In this document: piece after piece, positions 24,645 through 32,810 of the stretch | How positions within the stretch are numbered: the first letter of the stretch is position 1 | How the letters are laid out: each line of letters begins with the position of its first letter | Program-made: the position numbers and the translations under genes | DNA from: Villigracilis sp900696595 | GTDB lineage: Bacteria > Chloroflexota > Anaerolineae > Anaerolineales > Villigracilaceae | Direction of reading: 5' to 3' | DNA length: 64,000 bases | Assembly (NCBI GenBank): GCA_030263615.1 | Contig: SZPH01000007.1 | Coordinates: 1-64,000 of the forward strand | The notes under the pieces: generated by a model | The model's input: the letters and a program-made list of their open reading frames with translations, nothing else | What the model was told of the DNA's origin: nothing | Database searches by the model: none

Positions 24645-25527
24645 GCGACTGCGTGAAAACCGCCAGACTGTCATTCGCGGGTTGGGCAGCGTTCTGGCGC
24701 TGGCGCTGTTGTTGATCCTGATCCGCGAAGAGGGGGATGGCGAACTTTTCTCCGCATTGCGGCGCGTCTCTTTCGGATATTTTCTGCTTGCCGCGCTGGC
24801 GCTTCTCGCTTCGCGCCTGTTCGCGGTTGCGCGCTGGCATCTCCTTCTGAGATCGGCGGGACTGGATATATCCTTCCTGCGCTCCGCCATGTTGACCTTT
24901 ACCGGAAATTTTTCCTCCAATTTTTTGCCGACCACCATCGGCGGGGATGTGGCTCGACTGGCGGGCGCGATGCAACTCGGCTATGATCGCGCCGTCTGCC
25001 TCGCCTCGCTCGTCGCCGACCGGTTGCTCGGGATGACCGGAATGGCGCTTGCCCTGCCTTTGGGTTTGATTCCGGCTCTTTCGCTCGACGGCGGGGTTGC
25101 GCAATCCGTCGCCTTTTCCGCCCTGATTCAAAAAGGCAGGGATTTCATCCGGCGTACGCTCGAGTCGCTTTCGATCTGGCTGAAGAAACCGGCGACGCTG
25201 TTCTCTTCGCTTCTTGCCACGCTTGGCAATCAAGCCTTTATCTATCTCGCCATTTATCTCCTGCTTCAGGGCATTGACCATCATATTGACTACTGGCTGG
25301 TGGCGGGCATGTACACGCTGACCTATTTTGTCACGCTCATCCCCATTTCGATCAACGGCTTGGGCGTGCAGGAACTTTCGATGACCTTCCTGCTCGCGCA
25401 ACTGGGCGGCTTGACCTCCTCCGAAAGCGCGACAATTGCCTTGTTGACCCGCGTCCTGTTCATCATTGCCAGCCTGCCCGGCGCGTTCTTCCTGCCGTCC
25501 ATTCTGGCGGCGATGAAAAAGGCGTAA
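24637..25527 (+). CDS. Lysylphosphatidylglycerol synthase-type membrane protein (flippase-like)
   Basis: The 296-residue protein has about eight helices and the conserved 'NFLPTTIGGDVARLAGA' region and C-terminal 'PISINGLGVQE' of the LPG-synthase transmembrane (UPF0104) family. These proteins lack the aminoacyl-transfer domain and are thought to move lipid-linked substrates across the membrane. Start ATG 24637 overlaps the preceding glycosyltransferase by 8 bp. It probably works with that enzyme on a lipid-linked sugar. Confidence 0.88.
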   Translation: MIKRLRENRQTVIRGLGSVLALALLLILIREEGDGELFSALRRVSFGYFLLAALALLASRLFAVARWHLLLRSAGLDISFLRSAMLTFTGNFSSNFLPTTIGGDVARLAGAMQLGYDRAVCLASLVADRLLGMTGMALALPLGLIPALSLDGGVAQSVAFSALIQKGRDFIRRTLESLSIWLKKPATLFSSLLATLGNQAFIYLAIYLLLQGIDHHIDYWLVAGMYTLTYFVTLIPISINGLGVQELSMTFLLAQLGGLTSSESATIALLTRVLFIIASLPGAFFLPSILAAMKKA

Positions 25528-25575
25528 CGCAAACTTCAGTTTGCGCTCTGGGGGGCAAACTGAAGTTTGCCGTAC
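25528..25575. repeat. Paired CAAACT/AGTTTG palindromes
   Basis: CGCAAACTTCAGTTTGCG (25528-25545) and GGCAAACTGAAGTTTGCC (25554-25571), the latter followed by GTAC, begin right after the stop codon. They are intergenic relatives of the palindromes inside the gene at 19102. Confidence 0.75.
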
Positions 25576-25589
25576 CCAAAAATTCATTT

Positions 25590-27563
25590 ATGGAATCGAT
25601 CTCTACGAAAAAATTTTTGCAAACGTGGCTGTGGGCGCTGGCGGTCGTCGGCGCGTTGGCGATTCTCCAGACGATTCAACGGACGCATGAATTGGAGATC
25701 GCCCTCTTCCGCTCGAAGTGGATCGGGCTGGTCGGAGTCTTTGGCATTGCTTCTCTCGGTTGCATCTGGCTTTCGCTCTCCCATTTTCTTGACATCATCG
25801 CAATCCGCCTCGAAAATAAAACAACCCACGCCTCCAACCCATTACGAATTACGTATTACGCATTACTTATCCTCGCCTGCCTCGCCGTCCCCTTCGTCCG
25901 CCTCTACGTCTTCGGCTCCATCCTCCCGCAAACCATGCCGATTCTGTGGGTCTTCCTGTGGGCGGGTTTGATTCAGACGATTTCATTGAAACGACTCCGC
26001 AAAATGGAGTGGACGACCGCCTTTGCAATTGTAATTTTGACTCAAGGCGCGCTCTATCAAACCTGGGGCATCTTCGCCGCGACTTCGGCCAATCCCTTCT
26101 CGATGGGATATTCCGAAGCGGGGCGGCATTATTACGCTTCGTTGTTCTTCTCTCAAAAACTTTACGGGATGGAGTTGCCGCTTCCCTTCCTGCACCCGTC
26201 CCGTTATCTGCTCCTCTCCATCCCCTTCCTCGTTGACGGTTTGCCGCTGTGGGCTCATCGCCTGTGGCAGGCGCTGTTGTGGTTTGGGCTGACGCTCGGC
26301 TCGGCATATTTCCTTGCGCGGCGGATGAAGTCAGGCGCGGGCGCGACCATCGTGATTACAGCATGGGCGTTTTTGTTCTTCCTGCAAGGCGCGGTGTATT
26401 ATCACCTGCAAGTGATGGTGATTTTGGTCCTGGCGGGCGTGTCGGTCAAACATCCCTGGCGGTCGCTGTTCTTTATCGTTCTCGCCTCGATTTGGGCGGG
26501 AATCAGCCGCGTGAATTGGTTCCCGGTCCCGGCAATGTTGGCGATTGCGATTTATGTTTTGGAGACGCCGATTCACAGCCCCGGCGGCGGGAGCGGTGGA
26601 AATTGGACATATTGGATCATTCCATTCGTATGGGGAATCAGCGGAGTCGTTGCCGCGCTCGTCTCGCAATTTACCTATATCCAGATTTCCGGCAACGCGG
26701 ATGCGGCCGCTTTCGGTTCGAGTTTCACTTCGGATTTGATCTGGAGTCGTTTATTGCCGAACGAAACCTTCCCAATGGGAATCCTGCCGGGGATATTGCT
26801 CGTTTCCGCGCCTGCGTGGATCGCGGTTTATCAGATGGCGCGCAACAATAAGGCGGCGATTCATCCCTTGCGCTGGGCAGTGTTAACCTCCATGCTGGCT
26901 ATGTTGTTCGTCGGCGGGGCGGTGGTCAGCACGAAGATCGGCGGCGGCGGGGATTTGCACAACATGGACGCGTACCTGGTCATGCTGTCAGTGTTGGCAA
27001 CTTTCATTTGGACGAATCAAGCCGGGGCGGAGGCAGAGGCGAAGCCGATGATGGGGAGAGTCGGCTGGGGCGCGGTAACGGCCGCTTTGCTGATTCCGCT
27101 TGGGTTTGCGATCCGGCACATCGGCTTTTATCCTTCCTTTGATCAGGCTGCGGCGGAAAAGGATATTCGATCTTTGCAGGATGCGCTCGACGACGGCGGC
27201 GCGGTTTTGTTCGTGACCGAGCGGCAGTTGATCACGTTTGACTATCTTCACGGCGTAACGCTTGCGCCCGAGTATGAGCAAAGCGAGTTGATGGAGATGG
27301 CTATGTCGCGCAACCGCCCATATCTTGAGGCGTTTTACGGCGATCTCGAAGCGCGGCGTTTTGCGTTGATCGTCGCCGAAGATCAGAAGTTTACGACTCA
27401 AAAAGCGGGCGCGTTCGTGGAGGAGAATGTGGCGTGGGTGCGTTTTGTGGGCGCGCCGTTGTTGTGCAATTACAAGCCGGTCGTCACGCTGACTGCGAAC
27501 AATTTGCAGGTCTTCGAGCCGCGCCCAAAACAGGCGGAATGTAGGGACCCCTTCGCGGATTGA
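25590..27563 (+). CDS. Large polytopic membrane protein, ArnT/PMT-like
   Basis: The 657-residue protein has about thirteen hydrophobic segments and a soluble C-terminal tail (from about residue 515) with 'LFVTERQLITFDYLHGV', an arrangement like GT-C mannosyltransferases. I see no certain catalytic motif. Residues 84-93 ('PLRITYYALL') are encoded by a run of four ATTACNN heptamers (25841-25868). The gene ends 1 bp before the following family 4 glycosyltransferase and is probably cotranscribed. Confidence 0.75.
   Translation: MESISTKKFLQTWLWALAVVGALAILQTIQRTHELEIALFRSKWIGLVGVFGIASLGCIWLSLSHFLDIIAIRLENKTTHASNPLRITYYALLILACLAVPFVRLYVFGSILPQTMPILWVFLWAGLIQTISLKRLRKMEWTTAFAIVILTQGALYQTWGIFAATSANPFSMGYSEAGRHYYASLFFSQKLYGMELPLPFLHPSRYLLLSIPFLVDGLPLWAHRLWQALLWFGLTLGSAYFLARRMKSGAGATIVITAWAFLFFLQGAVYYHLQVMVILVLAGVSVKHPWRSLFFIVLASIWAGISRVNWFPVPAMLAIAIYVLETPIHSPGGGSGGNWTYWIIPFVWGISGVVAALVSQFTYIQISGNADAAAFGSSFTSDLIWSRLLPNETFPMGILPGILLVSAPAWIAVYQMARNNKAAIHPLRWAVLTSMLAMLFVGGAVVSTKIGGGGDLHNMDAYLVMLSVLATFIWTNQAGAEAEAKPMMGRVGWGAVTAALLIPLGFAIRHIGFYPSFDQAAAEKDIRSLQDALDDGGAVLFVTERQLITFDYLHGVTLAPEYEQSELMEMAMSRNRPYLEAFYGDLEARRFALIVAEDQKFTTQKAGAFVEENVAWVRFVGAPLLCNYKPVVTLTANNLQVFEPRPKQAECRDPFAD
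25841..25868. repeat. ATTACNN heptamers inside a CDS
   Basis: ATTACGA, ATTACGT, ATTACGC and ATTACTT follow one another without gap within a membrane-protein gene. They resemble the intergenic ATTACCA arrays of the sulfur cluster. Confidence 0.65.
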
Positions 27564-27564
27564 C

Positions 27565-28692
27565 ATGCGCATCCTGACGATCATCCACGAATTTCCGCCC
27601 ATCGGCGGCGGCGGCGGGCGGGCCGCGTACGACATTTGTTGCGAGCTTGCGGCGCGCGGGCATGAGACGACGGTCTTGACCGCGCACATGGACGGACTGC
27701 CGCGCGATGAAATGCTGGAGGGGTTTCGCCTTGTGCGGATTCCTTCGAAGCGGACGGAGGCCTTCTCCGCCAGTTTTGCGACGATGCTGGCCTTCGATCT
27801 GGCTGGACTGTGGGCGGGTCTGTCCCTCATTTGGCGTTTTCGCCCCGACGTGATTCATACGCACTTCGCCGTTCCGGCGGGCGCGCTGGCGTTTGCGTTA
27901 TCCGCATTGACGGGCGTTCCGTATATTTTGACGGCGCATCTCGGCGATGTGCCGGGCGGCGTGCCGGAGAAGACCGGGCGCTGGTTCAGGTGGTTGATGC
28001 CGTTTACGCATCTGATTTGGAAGCGGGCAAGGCATGTCGCGGCGGTGAGCGAGTTCACCCGTCAACTGGCGTTGAAGCATTATCCGGTGGAGATTCGCGT
28101 CATCCCCAACGGCGCGGATTTTACGCATGTGGTCACGGACAAAATTAAAGCGAACGCGCCTCCGCGCATTGTGTTTGCGGGGCGGTTTGTTTCGCAAAAG
28201 AATCCGCTGGCGATTGTGCGGGCGTTATCCATGCTCGCGGATTTGGGTTGGACTTGTTCGATGCTGGGGGATGGTCCCCTGTTCGACGAGGTGAAGGCGG
28301 AGATCGAGAAGCGCGGATTGGCGGAGCGTTTTCACCTGACGGGCTGGGTCACGCCCGCCGATGTGCTGGATGAATTTTCGCGCAGCGATATTCTCTTCAT
28401 GCCGTCGTTTTCGGAAGGACTGCCGGTCGTCGGCGTGGACGCGCTGATGAAGGGATTGGCCATTGTGGCAAGCAGGATAGGCGGATTCCTCGATCTGGTG
28501 GATCCGGATCGAAACGGGTATCTGGTCGGGGTCGAGGATGAGGCGGGTTTTGCATCCGCTTTGCGGGATTTGCTTTCAGACCGCGAGCGTCTGTTGAAGT
28601 TCCGGCAGGCGAGTCTGGAAAAGGCGAAGGCTTTCGAGATCGGCAGGATCGTGGATCAATATGAGGAAATGCTGGGGGAGGCGACATCGTAG
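27565..28692 (+). CDS. Family 4 glycosyltransferase
   Basis: The 375-residue GT-B enzyme has an N-terminal 'PPIGGGGGRAAYDI' glycine-rich acceptor loop, 'HTHFAVPAG' and the C-terminal donor-site signature 'FMPSFSEGLPVVGVDALMKG' with Glu in the E-x7-E arrangement, followed by 'ASRIGGFLDLV'. It transfers an activated sugar to a lipid-linked or polysaccharide acceptor on the cytoplasmic side. Its TAG stop codon lies inside the palindromic element 28689-28749. Confidence 0.92.
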   Translation: MRILTIIHEFPPIGGGGGRAAYDICCELAARGHETTVLTAHMDGLPRDEMLEGFRLVRIPSKRTEAFSASFATMLAFDLAGLWAGLSLIWRFRPDVIHTHFAVPAGALAFALSALTGVPYILTAHLGDVPGGVPEKTGRWFRWLMPFTHLIWKRARHVAAVSEFTRQLALKHYPVEIRVIPNGADFTHVVTDKIKANAPPRIVFAGRFVSQKNPLAIVRALSMLADLGWTCSMLGDGPLFDEVKAEIEKRGLAERFHLTGWVTPADVLDEFSRSDILFMPSFSEGLPVVGVDALMKGLAIVASRIGGFLDLVDPDRNGYLVGVEDEAGFASALRDLLSDRERLLKFRQASLEKAKAFEIGRIVDQYEEMLGEATS

Positions 28693-28749
28693 GGGCGACC
28701 CTTCTTTGCAAAATAAGGTTCTGTGGGAAGTTGAGCGGGTCGCCCCTGC
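28689..28749. repeat. GTAGGGGCGACCC inverted repeat
   Basis: GTAGGGGCGACCC (28689-28701) faces GGGTCGCCCCTGC (28737-28749). A diverged copy lies at 61136-61182. It supplies the stop codon of the gene before it. Confidence 0.75.
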
Positions 28750-28793
28750 AATTTCCATAGGGGAATCGTAGGGAAGCCCAGCCCGGACTCGGC

Positions 28794-28822
28794 TTGACTC
28801 TATGGGGGAATTGTGCGAGAAT
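28794..28822 (+). promoter_or_regulatory. Promoter of the polysaccharide operon
   Basis: TTGACT at 28794-28799 and GAGAAT at 28817-28822 are 17 bases apart, with TG at 28814-28815 making an extended -10. Start of transcription would be near 28829, 13 bases before the regulator ATG. From here about 35 kb of plus-strand genes follow with few gaps. Confidence 0.6.
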
Positions 28823-28841
28823 TCAAAAACTGAATGCTCGC
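28815..28841. promoter_or_regulatory. Candidate operator (inverted repeat over the -10 box)
   Basis: GCGAGAATTC (28815-28824) and GAATGCTCGC (28832-28841) form an inverted repeat with one mismatch and a 7-nt spacer. It overlaps the -10 hexamer and abuts the start codon of a MarR-type regulator, the usual position for autoregulation. Confidence 0.6.
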
Positions 28842-29309
28842 ATGAATACAAAGATCAAACCGCATGAATACGCCCTGCTGGACGAGATCGCGCAGGATTC
28901 GCTCGTCACGCAGGCCAGCCTGTCCAAACGCCTCGGCATCGCCGTCGGGAGCGTCAACTGGTACATCAAGCGCCTTGTCACGCGCGGCTGGGTCAAGGTT
29001 TCGCACCTCGACCGCACGCGCCTGCAATATGACCTGACACCGGAGGGCATGAAGGTCTTCACGCAACGCGCCATGAATTACGCGCGCGATTCGCTCAAAA
29101 TCTACGGCGACCTGCGGGACAAGGCAAAGGTTCTGGCAGACGAACTGAATCAAAAAGGGGTGAAGGCGGTATATCTCAACGGCGACGATCCAATCATGGA
29201 TATTTTGCGCCTGACCTGCATCGAAGCCGGGTTGAAGATCAGCGACCTGCCCGAAGACTGCGTGCTTGAATCCGATGGGCGCGGGTATCGCGTGCGCGAA
29301 AATAAATAA
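28842..29309 (+). CDS. EPS-associated MarR-type winged-helix regulator
   Basis: The 155-residue protein has a winged helix (residues 7-66: 'LLDEIAQDSLVTQASLSKRL' through 'YDLTPEGM') and a C-terminal domain ending 'GRGYRVRENK'. It matches the pattern of the MarR-type regulators that open exopolysaccharide loci. The C-terminal part ('GVKAVYLNGDDPIMDILRLT') may bind a sugar nucleotide or act in oligomerisation. ATG at 28842 is preferred over a TTG at 28794, which coincides with the -35 box. No Shine-Dalgarno sequence is visible and the leader is very short. It probably controls the locus through the inverted repeat at its promoter. Confidence 0.85.
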   Translation: MNTKIKPHEYALLDEIAQDSLVTQASLSKRLGIAVGSVNWYIKRLVTRGWVKVSHLDRTRLQYDLTPEGMKVFTQRAMNYARDSLKIYGDLRDKAKVLADELNQKGVKAVYLNGDDPIMDILRLTCIEAGLKISDLPEDCVLESDGRGYRVRENK

Positions 29310-29322
29310 AAAGGAGCCCAGG

Positions 29323-30261
29323 TTGAAAAATTTTGCGGTCATTGGTGTGGGCGGCTATATTGCGCCTCGTCACCTGCGCGCCATAAAGGATACTGGGAAC
29401 TGCATTGTCGCGGCGACTGATCCCAAAGATTCGGTTGGGGTGTTGGATCAATATTCTTACGACATTAAATTTTTTTCCGAGATCGAACGCTTCGACCGCC
29501 ATCTCGAAAAACTGCGGCGCGGACCGGAAGCGGATCACGTTCATTATGTTTCGGTCTGCTCGCCGAACTATTTGCACGACGCGCATTGCCGCCTTGCCCT
29601 GCGCGTCGGCGCGGACGCGATCTGCGAGAAGCCGCTGGTGATCAACCCCTGGAATTTGGACGCGCTGGAAGAGATCGAAGCGGAGACGAAGCGCCGGGTC
29701 TTTACCGTCTTGCAGTTGAGAGTCCACCCAAGCCTGATGCAACTCCGCGAGTCTTTGCAAACCTCAACAGCGACGCACGATGTTGAATTGACCTATATCA
29801 CCAGTCGCGGGCCGTGGTATCAGGTTTCGTGGAAGGGCGATCCTGAAAAATCGGGCGGCGTGGCGACGAATATCGGCATCCATTTCTTCGATTTATTGAT
29901 GTGGCTTTTCGGTTCAGTCAACGGCGTCAGGGTCTATCACTCCGACCATGAGCGCATGTCCGGCTTCATCGAGTTGGAACGGGCGCGCGTGCGCTGGTTT
30001 CTTTCTGTTGATAAAAACGACCTGCCGGAGCAGGCGAAGGAAAACAATAAAACCACCTATCGCTCCATCACAGTGGACGGCAGGGAGATCGAATTCTCGG
30101 AGGGCTTCACCGACCTGCACACGAAGGTCTATGAAGAAACCCTCGCCGGGCGCGGGTTTGGAATTGCGGACGCGCGCCCCTCGGTGCAGTTGACGCACGA
30201 TATCCGCAAAGCGGAAATTTCGCCGGTGGATGCGCTGGCGCATCCGTTATTGAAGAAATAA
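29323..30261 (+). CDS. wbpB: Gfo/Idh/MocA oxidoreductase, WbpB/WlbA-like
   Basis: The 312-residue enzyme begins at TTG 29323 behind an AAGGAG site; a longer ATG reading overlaps the regulator gene. It has the NAD-binding 'VIGVGGYIAPRHLRAI' and 'ICEKPLVIN', matching 3-dehydrogenases of UDP-GlcNAcA (WbpB/WlbA). These oxidise the C3 hydroxyl to a 3-keto sugar for transamination. The next two genes supply an acetyltransferase and an aminotransferase of the same pathway to UDP-2,3-diacetamido uronic acids. The UDP-GlcNAc 6-dehydrogenase (WbpA) that should come first is not in the window. Confidence 0.87.
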   Translation: MKNFAVIGVGGYIAPRHLRAIKDTGNCIVAATDPKDSVGVLDQYSYDIKFFSEIERFDRHLEKLRRGPEADHVHYVSVCSPNYLHDAHCRLALRVGADAICEKPLVINPWNLDALEEIEAETKRRVFTVLQLRVHPSLMQLRESLQTSTATHDVELTYITSRGPWYQVSWKGDPEKSGGVATNIGIHFFDLLMWLFGSVNGVRVYHSDHERMSGFIELERARVRWFLSVDKNDLPEQAKENNKTTYRSITVDGREIEFSEGFTDLHTKVYEETLAGRGFGIADARPSVQLTHDIRKAEISPVDALAHPLLKK

Positions 30262-30263
30262 AT

Positions 30264-30860
30264 ATGACCGATTATTTTGTGCATGAATCCAGTTATGTAG
30301 ACGAAGGCGCCGAGATCGGCGCGGGGACGAAGGTCTGGCATTTCTGTCACGTCATGCCGCGCGCGAAGATCGGCGGGCGTTGCAACATCGGGCAGAATGT
30401 GCTGGTCTCTTCGGATGTGACGATTGGGACGAATGTAAAGATACAGAACAACGTCTCGCTTTATACCGGCGTGATCGTGGAGGACGACGTTTTTTTGGGC
30501 CCTTCGATGGTGTTTACAAACGTGGTCAATCCGCGCAGTCACGTCAGCCGCAAGGATGAATACAAAACCACGCGGGTAAAGAAAGGCGCGTCCATCGGCG
30601 CGAATGCGACGATTGTGTGCGGGACGACGCTGGGACGCTATTGTTTCGTCGGCGCGGGCGCGGTGGTGACGAAGGACGTCCCGGATTACGCGCTGGTTTA
30701 TGGAAATCCGGCTCGCGTGCGCGGGTGGGTCTGCCAATGCGGCGAGGGCTTGAATTTCGAGGGCGGGCGCGCCGTCTGCTCGAAGTGTGGGGACGCTTAC
30801 AGGAAACAGGATCAGGTTGTAATTCCAGAGAGAGAGGCGAAGCATGATTCCGTTGGTTGA
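30264..30860 (+). CDS. wbpD: Hexapeptide-repeat N-acetyltransferase, WbpD-like
   Basis: The 198-residue left-handed beta-helix protein has hexapeptide repeats from 'GAEIGAGTKVWH' to 'GRYCFVGAGAVVTKDVPDYA' and 'NPARVRG', as in WbpD, which acetylates the 3-amino group of UDP-GlcNAc(3NH2)A. A C-terminal addition has four cysteines ('CQCG' and 'CSKCG', residues about 155-177), likely a zinc ribbon. It starts 3 bp after wbpB and overlaps wbpE by 17 bp. Confidence 0.9.
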   Translation: MTDYFVHESSYVDEGAEIGAGTKVWHFCHVMPRAKIGGRCNIGQNVLVSSDVTIGTNVKIQNNVSLYTGVIVEDDVFLGPSMVFTNVVNPRSHVSRKDEYKTTRVKKGASIGANATIVCGTTLGRYCFVGAGAVVTKDVPDYALVYGNPARVRGWVCQCGEGLNFEGGRAVCSKCGDAYRKQDQVVIPEREAKHDSVG

Positions 30861-31944
30861 CCTCACGGCGCAATATCATTCGATCAAAAAGGAAATGGAC
30901 GCGGCGGTTCTATCCACGCTGGAGTCGGGGCATTTTATTCTCGGCCCGCAAGTGACGAAGTTCGAGGAAAGCGTCGCGGCGTATCTGGGCGTCAAGCACG
31001 CGATCGGTCTGGCTTCCGGCACAGATGCGCTGGTGATCGCGTTGCGCGCGTTGAATATCGGCGATGGCGACGAAGTCATCATCCCGGCTTATACGTTTTT
31101 TGCGACTGCGGGAAGCGTGATGTCTGTGGGCGCGCAACCTGTGGTCGTGGATATTGACCCGCAGAGTTATCAGATGGACGCGAATAAGATCGAAGCGGCG
31201 GTCACGCCGAAGACGAAGGCGATCATCCCGGTTCATTTGTACGGACACCCATCCGACATGAATCCGATTTTGGAGATTGCGCGCAAGCATGATTTGAAAA
31301 TCATCGAAGATAACGCGCAGGGATACGGCGCGGAATATCTTGGCAGGAAGACCGGCGCGATGGGCGATGTTGGTTGTTTGAGTTTCTTCCCGACGAAAAA
31401 CCTCGGCGCGTATGGCGACGGCGGCATGGCGGTCACGAACGACGACGCGCTCGCCGGGCAGATGCGCATGTTGCGCGCGCACGGCTGGAAGGAAAAATAT
31501 TATTCCGAGATGGTCGGCTATAACAGCCGCCTCGACGCGTTGCAGGCGGCGATTTTGCAGGCCAAGTTTCCGCATGTGGATGCGTGGAACGAAAAACGCC
31601 GCGAGTTATCCAAACGCTATAACGAACATCTCGCGCCGCTGGGGATTACGACTCCCGTCGAGCGCGAGTGGGCGAAGCATGTGTATCATTTGTATATTAT
31701 TCGCCATGAAAAAAGAAATGCGTTGCAGGCATTTTTGAAAGAAAAAGGTATCGCTTCGGAAGTGTATTATCCGATCCCGCCGCACTTGGCGGATCCGTGC
31801 CGCAAGTTTGGCTACAAGGAAGGCGACTTCCCTCACGCCGAAAAAGCGGCGCGGGAAACGCTCGCCTTACCGCTGTACCCGGAGTTGACGCTGGCGCAAC
31901 AGGATGAAGTCATCGCGGCTGTCAAGGAATTTGTGAGCAAGTAA
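30844..31944 (+). CDS. wbpE: DegT/DnrJ/EryC1 aminotransferase, WbpE-like
   Basis: The 366-residue PLP enzyme has 'GSASGTDAL'-type ('GLASGTDALVIAL') phosphate-binding loop, 'EDNAQGYGAEY' and the Schiff-base lysine in 'SFFPTKNLGAYGDGG'. With wbpB it would install the 3-amino group on a UDP-hexosamine uronate. It could also serve the nonulosonate branch, because no separate LegC/PseC aminotransferase gene is visible in the window. It is followed directly, with no gap, by the exporter gene. Confidence 0.92.
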   Translation: MIPLVDLTAQYHSIKKEMDAAVLSTLESGHFILGPQVTKFEESVAAYLGVKHAIGLASGTDALVIALRALNIGDGDEVIIPAYTFFATAGSVMSVGAQPVVVDIDPQSYQMDANKIEAAVTPKTKAIIPVHLYGHPSDMNPILEIARKHDLKIIEDNAQGYGAEYLGRKTGAMGDVGCLSFFPTKNLGAYGDGGMAVTNDDALAGQMRMLRAHGWKEKYYSEMVGYNSRLDALQAAILQAKFPHVDAWNEKRRELSKRYNEHLAPLGITTPVEREWAKHVYHLYIIRHEKRNALQAFLKEKGIASEVYYPIPPHLADPCRKFGYKEGDFPHAEKAARETLALPLYPELTLAQQDEVIAAVKEFVSK

Positions 31945-32808
31945 ATGACGACGGAAATGAAATTGACGGAAGAGAACTGGTCGTTGGTCATCCGCCCGCA
32001 GCGCGCGTGGTGGGATCTGCGGCTGGGCGAACTGTGGCGCTACCGCGACCTGGTCTGGCTGTTCGTCTGGCGCGATTTTGTGGCGTATTACAAACAGACG
32101 ATTTTGGGTCCGCTTTGGTATTTGATCCAACCGATCCTGACAACCGGGGTGTTCACTATTATTTTCGGGAATATCGCCCAGCTTTCAACGGACGGACTGC
32201 CGCCCTTTCTCTTTTATCTGGCGGGCAACACGGTTTGGACATATTTCTCAGCGAGCCTGACCAGCACATCCAGCACGTTCACGAGCAATGCCGGTTTGTT
32301 CGGCAAGGTGTATTTTCCGCGGCTCGTCATCCCGTTATCCATCGTATTCTCCCAGATTATTTCCTTTGGGCTTCGTTTCCTGGTGTTTTTGGGCTTCCTC
32401 ATTTACTTCATGGCTTCCGGCTCGGATGTGTACCCAAACTGGTGGATCCTGCTCATGCCGATTCACATCGTCATTATGGCGGGGCTGGGGCTTGGGATGG
32501 GAATCATCGTCTCCTCGCTCACCACGAAATACCGCGACCTTCAGCAGTTGGTGGGGTTCGGCGCGCAGTTATTGATGTACGCTACCCCCGTGATCTATCC
32601 GCTTTCGTCCATCACGGGCGGGTGGCGCTGGCTGATCCTCGCCAACCCGATGACGCCGGTGGTGGAAACTTTTCGTCTCGCGTTTCTGGGGACCAGCGCG
32701 ATGTCTCCCGCGTACCTGCTTTACAGCCTGGCGTTCACGTTCCTGGTTCTCCTCATCGGCGTGCTGATCTTCAACCGCGTCGAGAACAATTTCATGGATA
32801 CGGTTTAG
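31945..32808 (+). CDS. wzm: ABC-2 type polysaccharide export permease
   Basis: The 287-residue membrane protein has an N-terminal amphipathic region 'LGELWRYRDLVWLFVWRDF', the typical Wzm/RfbA start, and six hydrophobic helices, with 'YKQTILGPLWYLIQP' after the first loop. It forms the channel of an ABC exporter for undecaprenyl-linked glycans. It is paired with the ATPase gene 2 bp downstream. Confidence 0.94.
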   Translation: MTTEMKLTEENWSLVIRPQRAWWDLRLGELWRYRDLVWLFVWRDFVAYYKQTILGPLWYLIQPILTTGVFTIIFGNIAQLSTDGLPPFLFYLAGNTVWTYFSASLTSTSSTFTSNAGLFGKVYFPRLVIPLSIVFSQIISFGLRFLVFLGFLIYFMASGSDVYPNWWILLMPIHIVIMAGLGLGMGIIVSSLTTKYRDLQQLVGFGAQLLMYATPVIYPLSSITGGWRWLILANPMTPVVETFRLAFLGTSAMSPAYLLYSLAFTFLVLLIGVLIFNRVENNFMDTV

Positions 32809-32810
32809 TC

